Source: Lentisphaeria bacterium UBA1732
GTDB taxonomy: Bacteria > Verrucomicrobiota > Lentisphaeria > Victivallales > UBA1829
Direction of reading: 5' to 3'
Length of the DNA stretch: 51,502 bases
NCBI GenBank assembly: GCA_002315855.1
Contig: DCIG01000079.1
Location: 1 to 51,502, forward strand
Shown: positions 34,695 to 43,570 of the stretch, piece by piece
Layout: every line of letters starts with the position of its first letter
How positions within the stretch are numbered: the stretch's first letter is position 1
The notes under the pieces: generated by a model
The model's database searches: none
What the model was told of the DNA's origin: nothing
The model's input: only the letters and a program-made list of their open reading frames with translations
Made by a program: the position numbers and the translations under genes

Positions 34695-35153
34695 ATGAAA
34701 GAAACCATCATTTCACTGCGGGAACATCCCGAAATGCTGGAACAGTTTATTGCCGTTTTTTCTTCGCATTACGGGAATGCCGAACTCTACTGCGACTGCA
34801 TGACCGCCTCGCTTTCGGCGGAGTCTCCTCTGCCGCAATGGTATCTTGCAATCCGTCCGAATCATGAAGTCGCAGGCTGTGCAGGGCTGATTACGAATGA
34901 TTTTATCAGCCGCATGGACCTGTATCCGTGGCTGTGCGCTCTGTTTGTGGAAGAAGCCTTCCGTCATCGGGGAATTGCGGGCGCCTTGATTGAACATATC
35001 GCGAAAAGCACAGCGGACATGGGCTTCCGCAAACTGTACTGCGCGACCGATCATACAGGATTCTATGAACATTTTGGATTCAATTTCATCGGCACGGGGT
35101 ATCATCCATGGGGCGAAACCTCGCGTATCTACTGCCGTGAAACCATTTTATAA
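34695..35153 (+). CDS. GNAT-family N-acetyltransferase
   Basis: 152 residues. The acetyl-CoA binding motif appears as LFVEEAFRHRGIAGALIEHIAKS (R/Q-x-x-G-x-G/A loop), followed by the beta-bulge strand KLYCATDHTGFYEHFGF typical of GNAT enzymes. No SD of good quality (GGGGCAG lies 12-18 bases upstream). GC content returns to that of the host chromosome here, so it marks the right edge of the AT-rich Septu island. Acceptor substrate unknown. Confidence 0.8.
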   Translation: MKETIISLREHPEMLEQFIAVFSSHYGNAELYCDCMTASLSAESPLPQWYLAIRPNHEVAGCAGLITNDFISRMDLYPWLCALFVEEAFRHRGIAGALIEHIAKSTADMGFRKLYCATDHTGFYEHFGFNFIGTGYHPWGETSRIYCRETIL

Positions 35154-35175
35154 GCATACAGAAAGACGCTTGTTT

Positions 35176-35619
35176 ATGAAGAAAGATTTTTTGACCGCGA
35201 TGTGCTGCGCCGTCCTGCTGACCATGATGCAGAGCGGATGCACACTGCTGTTTCCCAGACAGACGGAACTGATTTATCAAGGGGATGAATTTATTTTACA
35301 AAGCCAAATCCGGCTTTATCCCAGTCTGAACAATGTGCCGCCTGAATTTACGGAAATCGGACGGGCCACGCTCACGGAAATCAATCAAAAAGCCATCTCA
35401 AAAAATGATAAGGACATCAGGAATCAACTGATTGAACAAGGGAAAAAGGTCGGCGCAGAAGCTGTGGTCATTCAAGACGGGGGGACACATGATACAGTCG
35501 AGGGCATCTATCTGGTCCGGAAGAAAGTCCTCGAAAAAATGAAGCCTCTGCTGAAGAAAGAGGTGGAGGACGAAAGCGGAAAAGATATTCAAAGCGGGGA
35601 TACGGCTTCGCAGGAATAA
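35176..35619 (+). CDS. Hypothetical lipoprotein
   Basis: 147 residues from ATG 35176. Signal peptide with lipobox MQSGC (Cys22) makes lipid anchoring likely. The mature part is charged and helical, with VGAEAVVIQDGGTHDTVEGIYLVRKKVLEKM in the middle. No family recognised. It lies 22 bp after the acetyltransferase on the same strand and before a terminator, so the two are probably cotranscribed. An upstream extension overlapping the acetyltransferase lacks a signal peptide and was rejected. Confidence 0.65.
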   Translation: MKKDFLTAMCCAVLLTMMQSGCTLLFPRQTELIYQGDEFILQSQIRLYPSLNNVPPEFTEIGRATLTEINQKAISKNDKDIRNQLIEQGKKVGAEAVVIQDGGTHDTVEGIYLVRKKVLEKMKPLLKKEVEDESGKDIQSGDTASQE

Positions 35620-35665
35620 AACGAACAGGAAAAGACGCCAATGCGGACATTCGCCCAAAAAGAAG

Positions 35666-35698
35666 AAGCCTCCAATACGATTTTTCATCGGCTTTTTT
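35666..35698 (+). terminator. Intrinsic terminator after the lipoprotein gene
   Basis: AAGCC (35666-35670) pairs with GGCTT (35690-35694), with an inner GAT/ATC extension, followed by T residues. Confidence 0.65.
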
Positions 35699-35730
35699 CA
35701 TAAAAAGTAATTATTCTCATAATTTTCAGA

Positions 35731-35758
35731 TTGAAATCCGGGAGAAACATGCTATTGT
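35731..35758 (+). promoter_or_regulatory. Candidate promoter of the GH2 gene
   Basis: TTGAAA (35731-35736), a 16-bp spacer ending ATGC, TATTGT (35753-35758). The leader of about 265 nt contains element copy E. Confidence 0.5.
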
Positions 35759-35824
35759 ATAAGAAAATTCGGACAATGTACCATTCCTTTGACTCATTGT
35801 GAGGGGAACAGACATCCGGGCATC

Positions 35825-35956
35825 ATTCAAACGGCATTGGCGGGGCAAGTGAAAACATCTTCCGCAGATGTGTAAACAGAGATTTGCAACCTGATTTCAA
35901 AAGTCTTGCAGGAAGCACGGGAAAGCTGTTTCCCGTCAAAGACTTAGGAAATCAGC
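35825..35956 (+). repeat. Rearranged copy E of the dispersed element (left half plus palindromic piece)
   Basis: 35825-35889 aligns with the left part of copy C (CATTGGCGG, ATCTTCCGCAGAT-like blocks). It is joined to 35890-35956, a compact palindrome running from CTGATTTCAAAAGTCTT to AAGACTTAGGAAATCAG, with an inner ACGGGAAA/TTTCCCGT hairpin. It would be transcribed in the GH2 leader. Confidence 0.6.
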
Positions 35957-36023
35957 GCACCCGACTGAAAAAAATTTCGACTCATACGAGCAGATTCATA
36001 CTACCCAAACCTGAGGAGATTTC

Positions 36024-39000
36024 ATGAATAAATCATTATGCGCACTCATTTTCTCGGCGACAGCAGTCGTCCCCATTTTTGCGAGAGACGTCATCTCGCT
36101 TTCCGGTCCCGGCTGGAAACTCTGGCGTGATACCGAAGCAAAATGGCAATCGGAATCCGTGGTCGTCCCCGGCACCCCGCTGACCTCCGTTACCCGGCAT
36201 CTGCCGACAGGCGGCTGGGATGCACTGGAAAAAGCAGACCGGAAATCCGTGGTCGTCCCCGGCACCGTGGAACAGTATTTCACGGATATGTCCGCGCTGG
36301 AAAAAGACTACACCATCGACCCGAAAGAATTCTGGATTCCGCTTCAGGGAGTTTCCTGGTGGAGCAGAACCATCAAAGTCGATCAGGATTTAACCGGGAA
36401 ACGTGTTTTTCTGCGCTTCTCCGCGCTCCGTTTTCAGGCGGAAATCTACCTGAACCATGAACTGATTGCCTGCGATTCCGCCTGCGATACGGAATTTACG
36501 CTCGATGTTACCGGAAAGCTGAAAAAAGGCGATACGGCCAAGCTCGATATCCGCATCACCAACCCCGGCGGCGACTACGACTGGACCGATTACATCCCGT
36601 TCACCTGGAACGGCGTGAAGCTGAATGGCGGACGTGCAGTGGGCGGTGTTACGGGACACGTCAAGCTGGAAGTAACCGATCCGGTCTACATCGACGATGT
36701 TTTCGTAATGAACAAGCCGAATCCGAAGGAAGTCGAACTCCGCATCACTGCCGTCAACACGACCGATCAGGACGTTGTAAAGCCCATCAGCGTGAAAATG
36801 TCTCCGGACAACGTGGTGGTTGCCGCAGAAGAACAAGTTACGCTGAAGCCGGGCGAAAACACCATCGTCCGCAAGTTCACCTATGACAATGCGAAACTCT
36901 GGGACCTCGACACGCCGAATCTGTACACCATGAACGTGAAAGTCGGCGACGAAACTCAGGATCAGACTTTCGGATTCCGCTGGTTCTCGCCCGAAGGAGT
37001 GGGCAAAGACGCAATTCTGCGCCTCAACGGACGACGCGTCGTGCTCCGTACCGCAATCAGCTGGGGCTGGTGGCCCGTTACCGGCACAATCCCCCTGCCG
37101 GAATACGCCGAAAAGCAAATCAAGGCGGCCAAGACTTACGGCATGAACATGCTGACGTTCCACCGCCACATGGGACAGGACCTCGTGCTCCGCGAAGCCG
37201 ACAAGCAGGGGCTCATGTACTACATCGAACCGGGCGGATTCATCTCAGGAAGCCAGTCTCCGCAGGGCAAAGTCATCGCCAAGGAACGCGTGCGCCGCAT
37301 GGTGAAAATGTTCCGTTCGCATCCGTCCCTGTGCGTGTACAACCTGATCAACGAACTGGGACTGGGACGCGAACCCGATGACAGAGAATGGTTCACGGAA
37401 ATGGTATCTTTCACGCACCGGAATGACCCGTCCCGCGTGGTTACGCTGACGAGCGCATGGAGCAAAGACGGCATCAACAACGAGGACAAGAGCAAGATGA
37501 ACGCCATGCCATACGATGACACCGTTCGTCTGGTCGGCTGGCGCGACAATCACAACGCGGGCGGTCCGAACATCTCGTGGCCGACCAACTACTACCGGAG
37601 CACCAAGGATTACCTGAACAATTCCGGCAATAAAGAAGAAATCGTGATGTGGGGCGAAGAAGGTGCTATCTCATCGCCGGCCCGTCTCGAACCAATCGTC
37701 AAAGACCTCGACCGTCTCGGACAGAACGGCATGGACGGCGAAGACTACCGCAACTGGCTGAAACGCACGGAAGCCTATCTCGATGAAAAAGACCTGCGGA
37801 AAGATTTCCCGACGGTTGACGCATTCAATCAGGAACTCGGCAAAGTCGCAATCCGCCATCAGGGGCGCCGCATCGAGCTGATCCGTATGAACAACATCAC
37901 CGACGGTTATGCCATCAACGGCTGGGAAGCCATGCTCCGCGAAAACAATTCCGGCGTAGTGGACACCTTCCGCAACCCGAAGAGCGATCCGCAGATTCTC
38001 GCGCAGTACAATGCGCCGCTGAAACTCGCCGTGCATACTGCAACACCGACTTTCACCGTGCCGCAGAAACTGAAAGCCGACGTGCATATCATCAACGAAG
38101 AAAATCTCTCCGGCAATCAGACACTGGTTACCCGGCTCGTCATCGAAGGCAAGGTCGTGGCTGAAAACGAACGCGCCGTCAAGGTTACCGGCGGCGAAAC
38201 GTTCGGCGAACTTCTCGCAGAAGGCATCGAATTTGACGTCAAGGATGCCGGTGTCGGTCAGATTGAGGCATTCCTGAAGGGGGCTTCCAAGAAGTGCGAA
38301 GGCAATGTGGACATTGTCGCAATCGACATCAACAACATTCCCAAACTGCCAGCCGGAAAGAAATACGCCGTCTACGAAAACGGCACCCAGATGCGCGACA
38401 CCCTGAATCAGAGCGGATTCAACTTCACCGGCTTCAATCCGGCCTCCTCCAGAGAAAAGCCCGATGTTCTGCTCGTTACATGCGCCTTCCCGAATCCCTC
38501 CGCCATTCGCGCCAACAACTTCTCATCTCCGGCAGGTCAGGTCGGAAGCGTGGATGTTACCTACCTGATTGACGGCAAGGAAATCGTGAAACGCTCCTCC
38601 AGACGTCTGGAATTCCAGTATCCCGACGGAACACCGCCGGATCCCGAAGTCAATGTGAATGCAGGCTTTACCGTGCGAATCGAAGGCAGCTACATCCCCC
38701 AGGGAACAGGCACGTATCTGTTCCGTCTCGATGGTCCCACCGTCGCCGGCGATCAGCTGAAATTCACCATGGACGGCAAAGAACTGAAAATCGCCGATGA
38801 CGGCTCCGTCAGCGTGAATCTGGAACAGGGCAGAAATGTGCCGTTCGTGATTACCATGACCAAGAAAAAAGCACAGGGACTGCGCGTTCTCTGCTTCACA
38901 CCGGGCAGAGGCACTTATGCAGATGTCAGCAGTGTCCTGAATCTTGCAAAATCCGGCACGGAAGTTGTTCTGCTCGCCAACGCAGTGGACTGGGCTCCCT

Positions 39001-39368
39001 CCATTGCCGCCGCCGGTGGACTGAAATTCCAGGGGTCTTTCCGTCTCGGCAACAACTGGGTCGGCGGTCAGTACTTCTGCAAGAATCACCCCGTCTTCAA
39101 CGGCTTTGCGAAGCCCGCTGTGCTTGACTTCGCATTCGACAGCCTCGTGTCCAATCCGCGCACTGGCATCATCATGGAAGGAAAGGAAGAACTGATTGCC
39201 GGTGCATGGCACTCCCTCGGATGCCGCCTCGGTACGGCAATCGGACGAGTTCCGACCGGATCAGGAGCAATCACCTACTCCACGCTGGGAATCGACAACA
39301 GCTACAGAAACAATCCGACAGCCCGCAAACTGCTCTACAACCTCATTGAGTACGTTTCCGGCAAATAA
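36024..39368 (+). CDS. Secreted GH2-family glycoside hydrolase (beta-galactosidase-like)
   Basis: 1114 residues with signal peptide (MNKSLCALIFSATAVVPIFA). The GH2 order is visible: a jelly-roll sugar-binding domain (WWSRTIKVDQDLTGKRVFLRFSALRFQAEIYLNHELI), an immunoglobulin-like domain (about 230-325), then a TIM barrel with GMNMLTFHRHMGQ, acid/base Glu444 in NLINELG and candidate nucleophile Glu545/546 in VMWGEEG. The C-terminal 450 residues comprise extra beta domains, including a PA14/CBM-like SYIPQGTGTYLFRLDGP segment near 890-910. Substrate probably a beta-linked galactoside or uronide. The N-terminal region has SVVVPGT twice, 30 residues apart, encoded by an identical 23-nt stretch. Confidence 0.85.
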   Translation: MNKSLCALIFSATAVVPIFARDVISLSGPGWKLWRDTEAKWQSESVVVPGTPLTSVTRHLPTGGWDALEKADRKSVVVPGTVEQYFTDMSALEKDYTIDPKEFWIPLQGVSWWSRTIKVDQDLTGKRVFLRFSALRFQAEIYLNHELIACDSACDTEFTLDVTGKLKKGDTAKLDIRITNPGGDYDWTDYIPFTWNGVKLNGGRAVGGVTGHVKLEVTDPVYIDDVFVMNKPNPKEVELRITAVNTTDQDVVKPISVKMSPDNVVVAAEEQVTLKPGENTIVRKFTYDNAKLWDLDTPNLYTMNVKVGDETQDQTFGFRWFSPEGVGKDAILRLNGRRVVLRTAISWGWWPVTGTIPLPEYAEKQIKAAKTYGMNMLTFHRHMGQDLVLREADKQGLMYYIEPGGFISGSQSPQGKVIAKERVRRMVKMFRSHPSLCVYNLINELGLGREPDDREWFTEMVSFTHRNDPSRVVTLTSAWSKDGINNEDKSKMNAMPYDDTVRLVGWRDNHNAGGPNISWPTNYYRSTKDYLNNSGNKEEIVMWGEEGAISSPARLEPIVKDLDRLGQNGMDGEDYRNWLKRTEAYLDEKDLRKDFPTVDAFNQELGKVAIRHQGRRIELIRMNNITDGYAINGWEAMLRENNSGVVDTFRNPKSDPQILAQYNAPLKLAVHTATPTFTVPQKLKADVHIINEENLSGNQTLVTRLVIEGKVVAENERAVKVTGGETFGELLAEGIEFDVKDAGVGQIEAFLKGASKKCEGNVDIVAIDINNIPKLPAGKKYAVYENGTQMRDTLNQSGFNFTGFNPASSREKPDVLLVTCAFPNPSAIRANNFSSPAGQVGSVDVTYLIDGKEIVKRSSRRLEFQYPDGTPPDPEVNVNAGFTVRIEGSYIPQGTGTYLFRLDGPTVAGDQLKFTMDGKELKIADDGSVSVNLEQGRNVPFVITMTKKKAQGLRVLCFTPGRGTYADVSSVLNLAKSGTEVVLLANAVDWAPSIAAAGGLKFQGSFRLGNNWVGGQYFCKNHPVFNGFAKPAVLDFAFDSLVSNPRTGIIMEGKEELIAGAWHSLGCRLGTAIGRVPTGSGAITYSTLGIDNSYRNNPTARKLLYNLIEYVSGK

Positions 39369-39395
39369 AATCGGATTCTTCCAATCAAGCCCGTC

Positions 39396-39430
39396 AGCTC
39401 CCGTTTGTCCAGTGCAAGCGGGAGCTTTTT
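39396..39430 (+). terminator. Intrinsic terminator of the GH2 gene
   Basis: AGCTCCCG (39396-39403) pairs with CGGGAGCT (39419-39426), followed by Ts. Confidence 0.88.
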
Positions 39431-39476
39431 CATTTCAGCATGAGGTACTTCATTCCCGTTTTTTTCGTATTTTTTC

Positions 39477-39505
39477 TTGACATTGAGCAAAAGAGCAATT
39501 ATAGT
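39477..39505 (+). promoter_or_regulatory. Strong consensus promoter of the DUF2157 operon
   Basis: TTGACA (39477-39482), 17 bp, TATAGT (39500-39505). This is the best sigma70-like match in the window, and leaves a leader of about 160 nt. Confidence 0.7.
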
Positions 39506-39670
39506 ATTGGAAATGCAGATTATTTGACCATGCGGATGTGCGATTTGAGTGTATTTGCAGGGGACGGTAAATGCTTTGACCGGATGCTTTCTGTGATTTG
39601 CCGAATATTTCACAGGCAGACGGGGAAATTGAGTTTTATCATTGGAACAGATTTCAAAACGGAGATTTTG

Positions 39671-41002
39671 ATGAACAACAAACAAAATAAAAGCCACATC
39701 CGATGGCTGCTTGAAGAAATTCCGGCGCTGAAATCGACGGGCATTCTGGACGAACTTCATGCAGAACAGCTTCAGGCGCACTATTCGCCCATGCTTGCGG
39801 AAGAAAATCATTTATCCTACAGCAAATTCATGATTTTCCTGTACCTGATCGGAGCAGTCATGATTGCGGGCGGGGTTCTGCTCCTGACTGCCCATAACTG
39901 GGACACCATGCCGAACTTCATTCGTCTGGCAATTACGTTTGTTCCGCTGATGATTGCGGCGGTCTTTTCATTCCACACGCTTTTTGCCAAATGGGAGTCT
40001 TCAGTTCAGCGGGAATCATCTGCGATTCTGACGGCGGCGGGGATTGCCTCTCTGCTTGCACTCGTGTCGCAAATCTACCATATTCATGGCGAACTTGAGT
40101 CCTTCGTGGCATACTGTCTGTTCTTCACGGTGCCGCTGTCCCTGCTGTTTGACAGTCGTCTGCTTTGCTTCATTTCCACCATCGGACTGCTCATTTGCAC
40201 AGGAGATAATTTGTTTCATTTCGTCTCCCCGGAATTCAAGACCGCACAATGGTTCTCGATTGTGCTTCTGCTGCCCTATATCATCCGCTGTCAGCTCAGA
40301 AATCCGGGATTTTTCATGGACTGCGCCTCGTGTACCTATCTGTCAGCATTGCTTCTGACGCTTCTGACTCTTTCGAGAAAATCCGGGAGCGATGCCGAAT
40401 GTCTTATCCTGTTTACGGTGCTCGCATCCGCACTGTGGGCAAACGGAATTTCCCGCTGGGCAGCCCGTCCGTCTCCCGGAAACGGCATCAATCCACAGCT
40501 GATTCTGCCGTTTTTATATTCCACCGTGCTCTATATCGTGATTTCCATAACAGGTTGGGATTTTGGACGCAATGTCCTGTTAAACGCCATGCACGACGGC
40601 GTATATGTTATCGCGTTTGCGTTTTACATTTCGATTCAGATTCTGTGCATCATGCGCAAGCCGTCCCTTGCCCACATTGCGCCGGTTCTGCTGACGGTCT
40701 TTATGATTATCTGTCCGCTGATTTGCGGTCATCATGACACCGCTGCCATGATTGTGAGCACAGTTTTCATGCTGGGCTCGTCTGCGGCATTCTTTGTCCA
40801 TTCCCTCAGAAAAGCCGATTTGATGTTCCTGTTTTTCGGCGAAATCCAGCTTTTCACCCTTATCAGCTACCACTTCTTCAATACGGACTGGTCAATTCTG
40901 ACGCGAGCCATTGTCTTTATCATCACCGGATTTGTTTTCATCTTCATCACGCGTTTGATTGTGAAGTATTTCCGCAAGCAGGGAGGAACTGCACATGAAT
41001 AA
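39671..41002 (+). CDS. DUF2157-family integral membrane protein
   Basis: 443 residues from ATG 39671 (SD GGAG 8 bases upstream); the frame is open further upstream, but that part overlaps the promoter. A cytosolic helical N-terminus (IRWLLEEIPALKSTGILDELHAEQL) is followed by about a dozen transmembrane segments beginning FLYLIGAVMIAGGVLLLTAHNWDTMP, which is the signature of DUF2157. It overlaps the next gene by 8 bp. DUF2157 proteins commonly precede or are fused to GDYxxLxY-domain proteins, as here. Function unknown. Confidence 0.8.
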   Translation: MNNKQNKSHIRWLLEEIPALKSTGILDELHAEQLQAHYSPMLAEENHLSYSKFMIFLYLIGAVMIAGGVLLLTAHNWDTMPNFIRLAITFVPLMIAAVFSFHTLFAKWESSVQRESSAILTAAGIASLLALVSQIYHIHGELESFVAYCLFFTVPLSLLFDSRLLCFISTIGLLICTGDNLFHFVSPEFKTAQWFSIVLLLPYIIRCQLRNPGFFMDCASCTYLSALLLTLLTLSRKSGSDAECLILFTVLASALWANGISRWAARPSPGNGINPQLILPFLYSTVLYIVISITGWDFGRNVLLNAMHDGVYVIAFAFYISIQILCIMRKPSLAHIAPVLLTVFMIICPLICGHHDTAAMIVSTVFMLGSSAAFFVHSLRKADLMFLFFGEIQLFTLISYHFFNTDWSILTRAIVFIITGFVFIFITRLIVKYFRKQGGTAHE

Positions 41003-41645
41003 GTTTGCAAAAATCCGCATCGCTCTTTACGCCTTCATTCTTTTACTGGGGATTATCTGCCCCGTCTGGCAAATTATCCGCATGGAGCAGGCAGAAGGGG
41101 CGGTTACAATGCGTTTTCAGGTGAAAGGCTACGATCCGGAAGACGTCTTCCGCGGAAAATATCTGAGGTTTTCGATACCGATGAATTACGCCGGCAGCTT
41201 CTCGGACGAAGCCACTGCCATCCGCCGGACTCCCGTGGTTTATGCGGTTCTCGGCACCGACGGGAAAGGTTTTGCAACCGTCCTGCGCCTTGTTTCCGAA
41301 ATCGAAGAAGGAAACACCTGCCTGAAACTCGAATCCCGTCATTACCCGTTTAACCGTTTCTTCATCAATGAAGATGATGTCGGGATTGCAGAAATACTGT
41401 TGAGAATCGCAGCAGAAGAAGAGCAAGCCGTCCTCAGCGTTTCGATTCTTCCAAACGGCGATTACAAAGTCAATGACCTCCTTCTGAATGAAATACCCGT
41501 TTTGCAGCTCGTGGAAAGGGTGCGGAATGAATCCTCCGCATCAGGACAAAAAACCGAAGATTTTCTCAGAAATGAAGAGAAACTGCGCGAGATTATGGGC
41601 ATTCAGCACCGGCAGCATGAGGAAACTCCGACGCAAAACTTATAG
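40995..41645 (+). CDS. GDYxxLxY-domain membrane-anchored protein
   Basis: 216 residues. One N-terminal transmembrane helix (about 8-25), then a beta-rich extracytoplasmic domain beginning FQVKGYDPEDVFRGKYLRFSIP, which corresponds to the RGxYxxLxY motif that names this family. The C-terminal 45 residues are charged and probably disordered. SD AGGAGG overlaps the end of the upstream DUF2157 gene. The two are presumably partners in one membrane complex of unknown role. No terminator hairpin was recognised after the stop. Confidence 0.72.
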   Translation: MNKFAKIRIALYAFILLLGIICPVWQIIRMEQAEGAVTMRFQVKGYDPEDVFRGKYLRFSIPMNYAGSFSDEATAIRRTPVVYAVLGTDGKGFATVLRLVSEIEEGNTCLKLESRHYPFNRFFINEDDVGIAEILLRIAAEEEQAVLSVSILPNGDYKVNDLLLNEIPVLQLVERVRNESSASGQKTEDFLRNEEKLREIMGIQHRQHEETPTQNL

Positions 41646-41701
41646 AAAATCTTAAGCCCGCCTGTAATCCATGGAATCACCAGAAGAATCAAACAACAGT
41701 T

Positions 41702-41810
41702 CCGGCAAGGACCTTTGAAATCAACTCAATTTCCAATATTCACCCAAAGCCGTTTTCAAAGCTCGCGGCATGTATCCCCGCCAATCTCACTGGCTTTGAA
41801 ATCGGCTTGC
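41702..41810 (+). repeat. Rearranged copy G of the dispersed element
   Basis: 41702-41727 is a right terminus (ends ACCTTTGAAATCAACTC). 41748-41810 is a short palindromic unit with GCCGTTTTCAAAGCTCGCGGC at the left and TGGCTTTGAAATCGGCTT at the right. It lies directly upstream of the SD (AAAGG, 41814-41818) of the GH43 gene and so forms its 5' leader. Confidence 0.6.
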
Positions 41811-41824
41811 AAGAAAGGCACATC

Positions 41825-42892
41825 ATGAAACACCTTGCATTCGCATTCACACTTGCGGCAGTGTCTGTACTGTCATTTTTTACAGCATGTACATCACTCC
41901 CGACCGCCTCGAAATCGCGTCTCGAAGTCAGCGAAGAAGATTTCGGCGCATACCTGCTTGTCTATTTCAAGGACGAAACGCATTCCCTGTATTTCGCCAT
42001 CAGCAGTGACGGCTATACGTTCACGGACGTGAATAACGGAAATCCGATTTTCGACGGCAAAAACCTCGCCGAACAGAAAGGTGTGCGCGATCCTTTCATC
42101 GGGCGCGGTCCTGACGGCTTCTACATGGCTCTCACCGACCTGCATATTTTCGCACAGCGCAGCCGCATCCGCGATACCCAGTGGCTTCACCCGCAGGAAG
42201 AATACGGCTGGGGCAACAACCGGGCTCTCGTCCTGATGAAATCAAAAGACCTGATCAACTGGTCCGTCAGCGATTACCGCCTCGATCAGGCATTCCCCGA
42301 AGAATACGCCGAAATCGGATGCTCGTGGGCTCCTGAAATCATCTACGACCCCGAAAAAGACAGCATGATGGTCTATTTCACCCTGCGCATCAAAAACGGA
42401 AAAGAACGCCTCTACTACGCACACACCGACAAGGATTTCACGAAATTCATCGAGAAACCGCAGCTGATCGGCATGAAGGCCCCCGAAGAAAAAACCTATA
42501 TCGACGGCGATATTACCCACGCAAACGGGAAATATTACATGTTCCTGGCATCCAACGGCATCAAGCTGGCTGTCTCCGACCATCTGCGCAACGGCTATGT
42601 GTACGACGACAAAACGATTGTTACCGGAGAAGGCTCCTGCGAAGCTCCGAACGTGTGGAAACGCATCGGGACAGACAAATATGTGCTGATGTATGACAAT
42701 TTCCAGCCCATGCCGAATGAAATGGCATTCCAGGAAACCACCGATTTCAAGACATTTACGCCGCTGGGTCGCTTCAACAAGGGCGTCATGAAAACTACAA
42801 ACTTCCGCGGTGCCAAGCACGGCGCAGTCATCCCGCTGACGAAATCCGAAGCACAGCAGCTCGCCGCACACTGGAAAGTCGAAAAGTATTGA
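41825..42892 (+). CDS. GH43-family five-bladed beta-propeller glycosidase, lipoprotein
   Basis: 355 residues from ATG 41825 (AAAGG SD). Lipobox FFTAC (Cys21) anchors it to a membrane. Propeller motifs: GVRDPFIGRGPDGFYMALTDL, WAPEIIYDPEKDSMMVYFTL, DGDITHANGKYYMFLAS and EGSCEAPNVWK with the likely general acid Glu. This resembles exo-acting arabinosidase/galactosidase subfamilies that follow reducing-end-linked arabinan or galactan. Complements the GH51, GH2 and GH35 enzymes of this window. Exact substrate not determinable. Confidence 0.82.
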   Translation: MKHLAFAFTLAAVSVLSFFTACTSLPTASKSRLEVSEEDFGAYLLVYFKDETHSLYFAISSDGYTFTDVNNGNPIFDGKNLAEQKGVRDPFIGRGPDGFYMALTDLHIFAQRSRIRDTQWLHPQEEYGWGNNRALVLMKSKDLINWSVSDYRLDQAFPEEYAEIGCSWAPEIIYDPEKDSMMVYFTLRIKNGKERLYYAHTDKDFTKFIEKPQLIGMKAPEEKTYIDGDITHANGKYYMFLASNGIKLAVSDHLRNGYVYDDKTIVTGEGSCEAPNVWKRIGTDKYVLMYDNFQPMPNEMAFQETTDFKTFTPLGRFNKGVMKTTNFRGAKHGAVIPLTKSEAQQLAAHWKVEKY

Positions 42893-42960
42893 TATAGAAC
42901 GTATTCAAATGTCAATTCTTTTGTTGGATGATTTGTGAAATCAGCATCTTTTTCTCATTT

Positions 42961-43124
42961 GAACGGATTCCTCAAAGTCATTGGCGGAAAGATTTGATAA
43001 GGATTTTGCACATTTGCTAGGGATAGTTTGAGGTGGCTGCGAGGAAAGTAACTTCCGAAAACGTTCTCTCGGCAAATGACGAAGAAAATTTCAAAGCTCT
43101 TGGCAGGACTTTTGAATTTAGCTC
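42961..43124 (+). repeat. Dispersed 160-bp inverted-end element, copy C
   Basis: 164 bp from the GGATTCCTCAAAGTCATT block to TTTTGAATTTAGCTC. Shares with copy A the TTGGCGGAAAGATTTG, TAGTTTGAGGTGGCTGCG, AACTTCCGAAAACG and TTTCAAAGCTCTTGGCAG blocks in order. It lies between the GH43 gene and the CAT-anticodon tRNA. A partial end (GTGAAATCAGCATC) sits just upstream at 42936-42949. Confidence 0.8.
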
Positions 43125-43207
43125 ATTTGATTGGTGAGTGAAATCATCAATCAAATGAGATTTCACGGGATGCAGCCAAATAATTTGCTCCATCCGCGCT
43201 TTTCAAT

Positions 43208-43235
43208 TTGATTTTTGGAAGAAAAGAAGTATATT
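43208..43235 (+). promoter_or_regulatory. Promoter of the CAT-anticodon tRNA
   Basis: TTGATT (43208-43213), 16 bp, TATATT (43230-43235), 51 bp upstream of the tRNA. Confidence 0.55.
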
Positions 43236-43286
43236 ATAAGTGCGTTTTTCGGTACGGAGTGCAGAACTGCCGTTCCGATATGGATT

Positions 43287-43362
43287 GGATCCGTAGCTCA
43301 GTGGTTAGAGCGGAGGTCTCATAAACCTTTGGTCGCTGGTTCGAGCCCGGCCGGATCCACCA
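43287..43362 (+). tRNA. tRNA with anticodon CAT (elongator Met or lysidine-modified Ile2)
   Basis: Acceptor GGATCCG/CGGATCC, D arm GAGC-like with GTGGTTA, anticodon arm AGGT-CTCATAA-ACCT, T arm GGTTCGAG..., discriminator A and encoded CCA (43360-43362). The D loop and the TTGGTCGCTGGTTC stretch resemble E. coli tRNA-Ile2 more than elongator Met. The acceptor (U4, C5, C6) has neither type's full identity set, so the amino acid is left open. It is not initiator Met (no C1:A72 mismatch). Confidence 0.92.
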
Positions 43363-43570
43363 TTTTTTTGCCCTTTTTTCGGGTTTTTTCACCTCAAAAC
43401 CGCTTTTTTCGGTCTTTTCAGCTTTTCCCCATTACAATGCCGTACAATGCCGTTTTTATGCGTTTTTTTGGAAAATTTACCGAATGATTTCACCTCAAAA
43501 CGCCATTGTCCCAGCTGGGGACAAACAAGACGGATTTCCCGAAAATTACCGAAAATCGCCCCTTCTTTTT
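43363..43570. other. tRNA downstream region with small repeats and a palindrome
   Basis: No gene. Contains T runs after weak CCC/GGG and ACCG/CGGT hairpins, a double TACAATGCCG (43433-43452), TTTCACCTCAAAAC twice (43388 and 43487 regions) and a perfect inverted repeat TTGTCCC-AGCTG-GGGACAA at 43506-43524. Confidence 0.5.
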
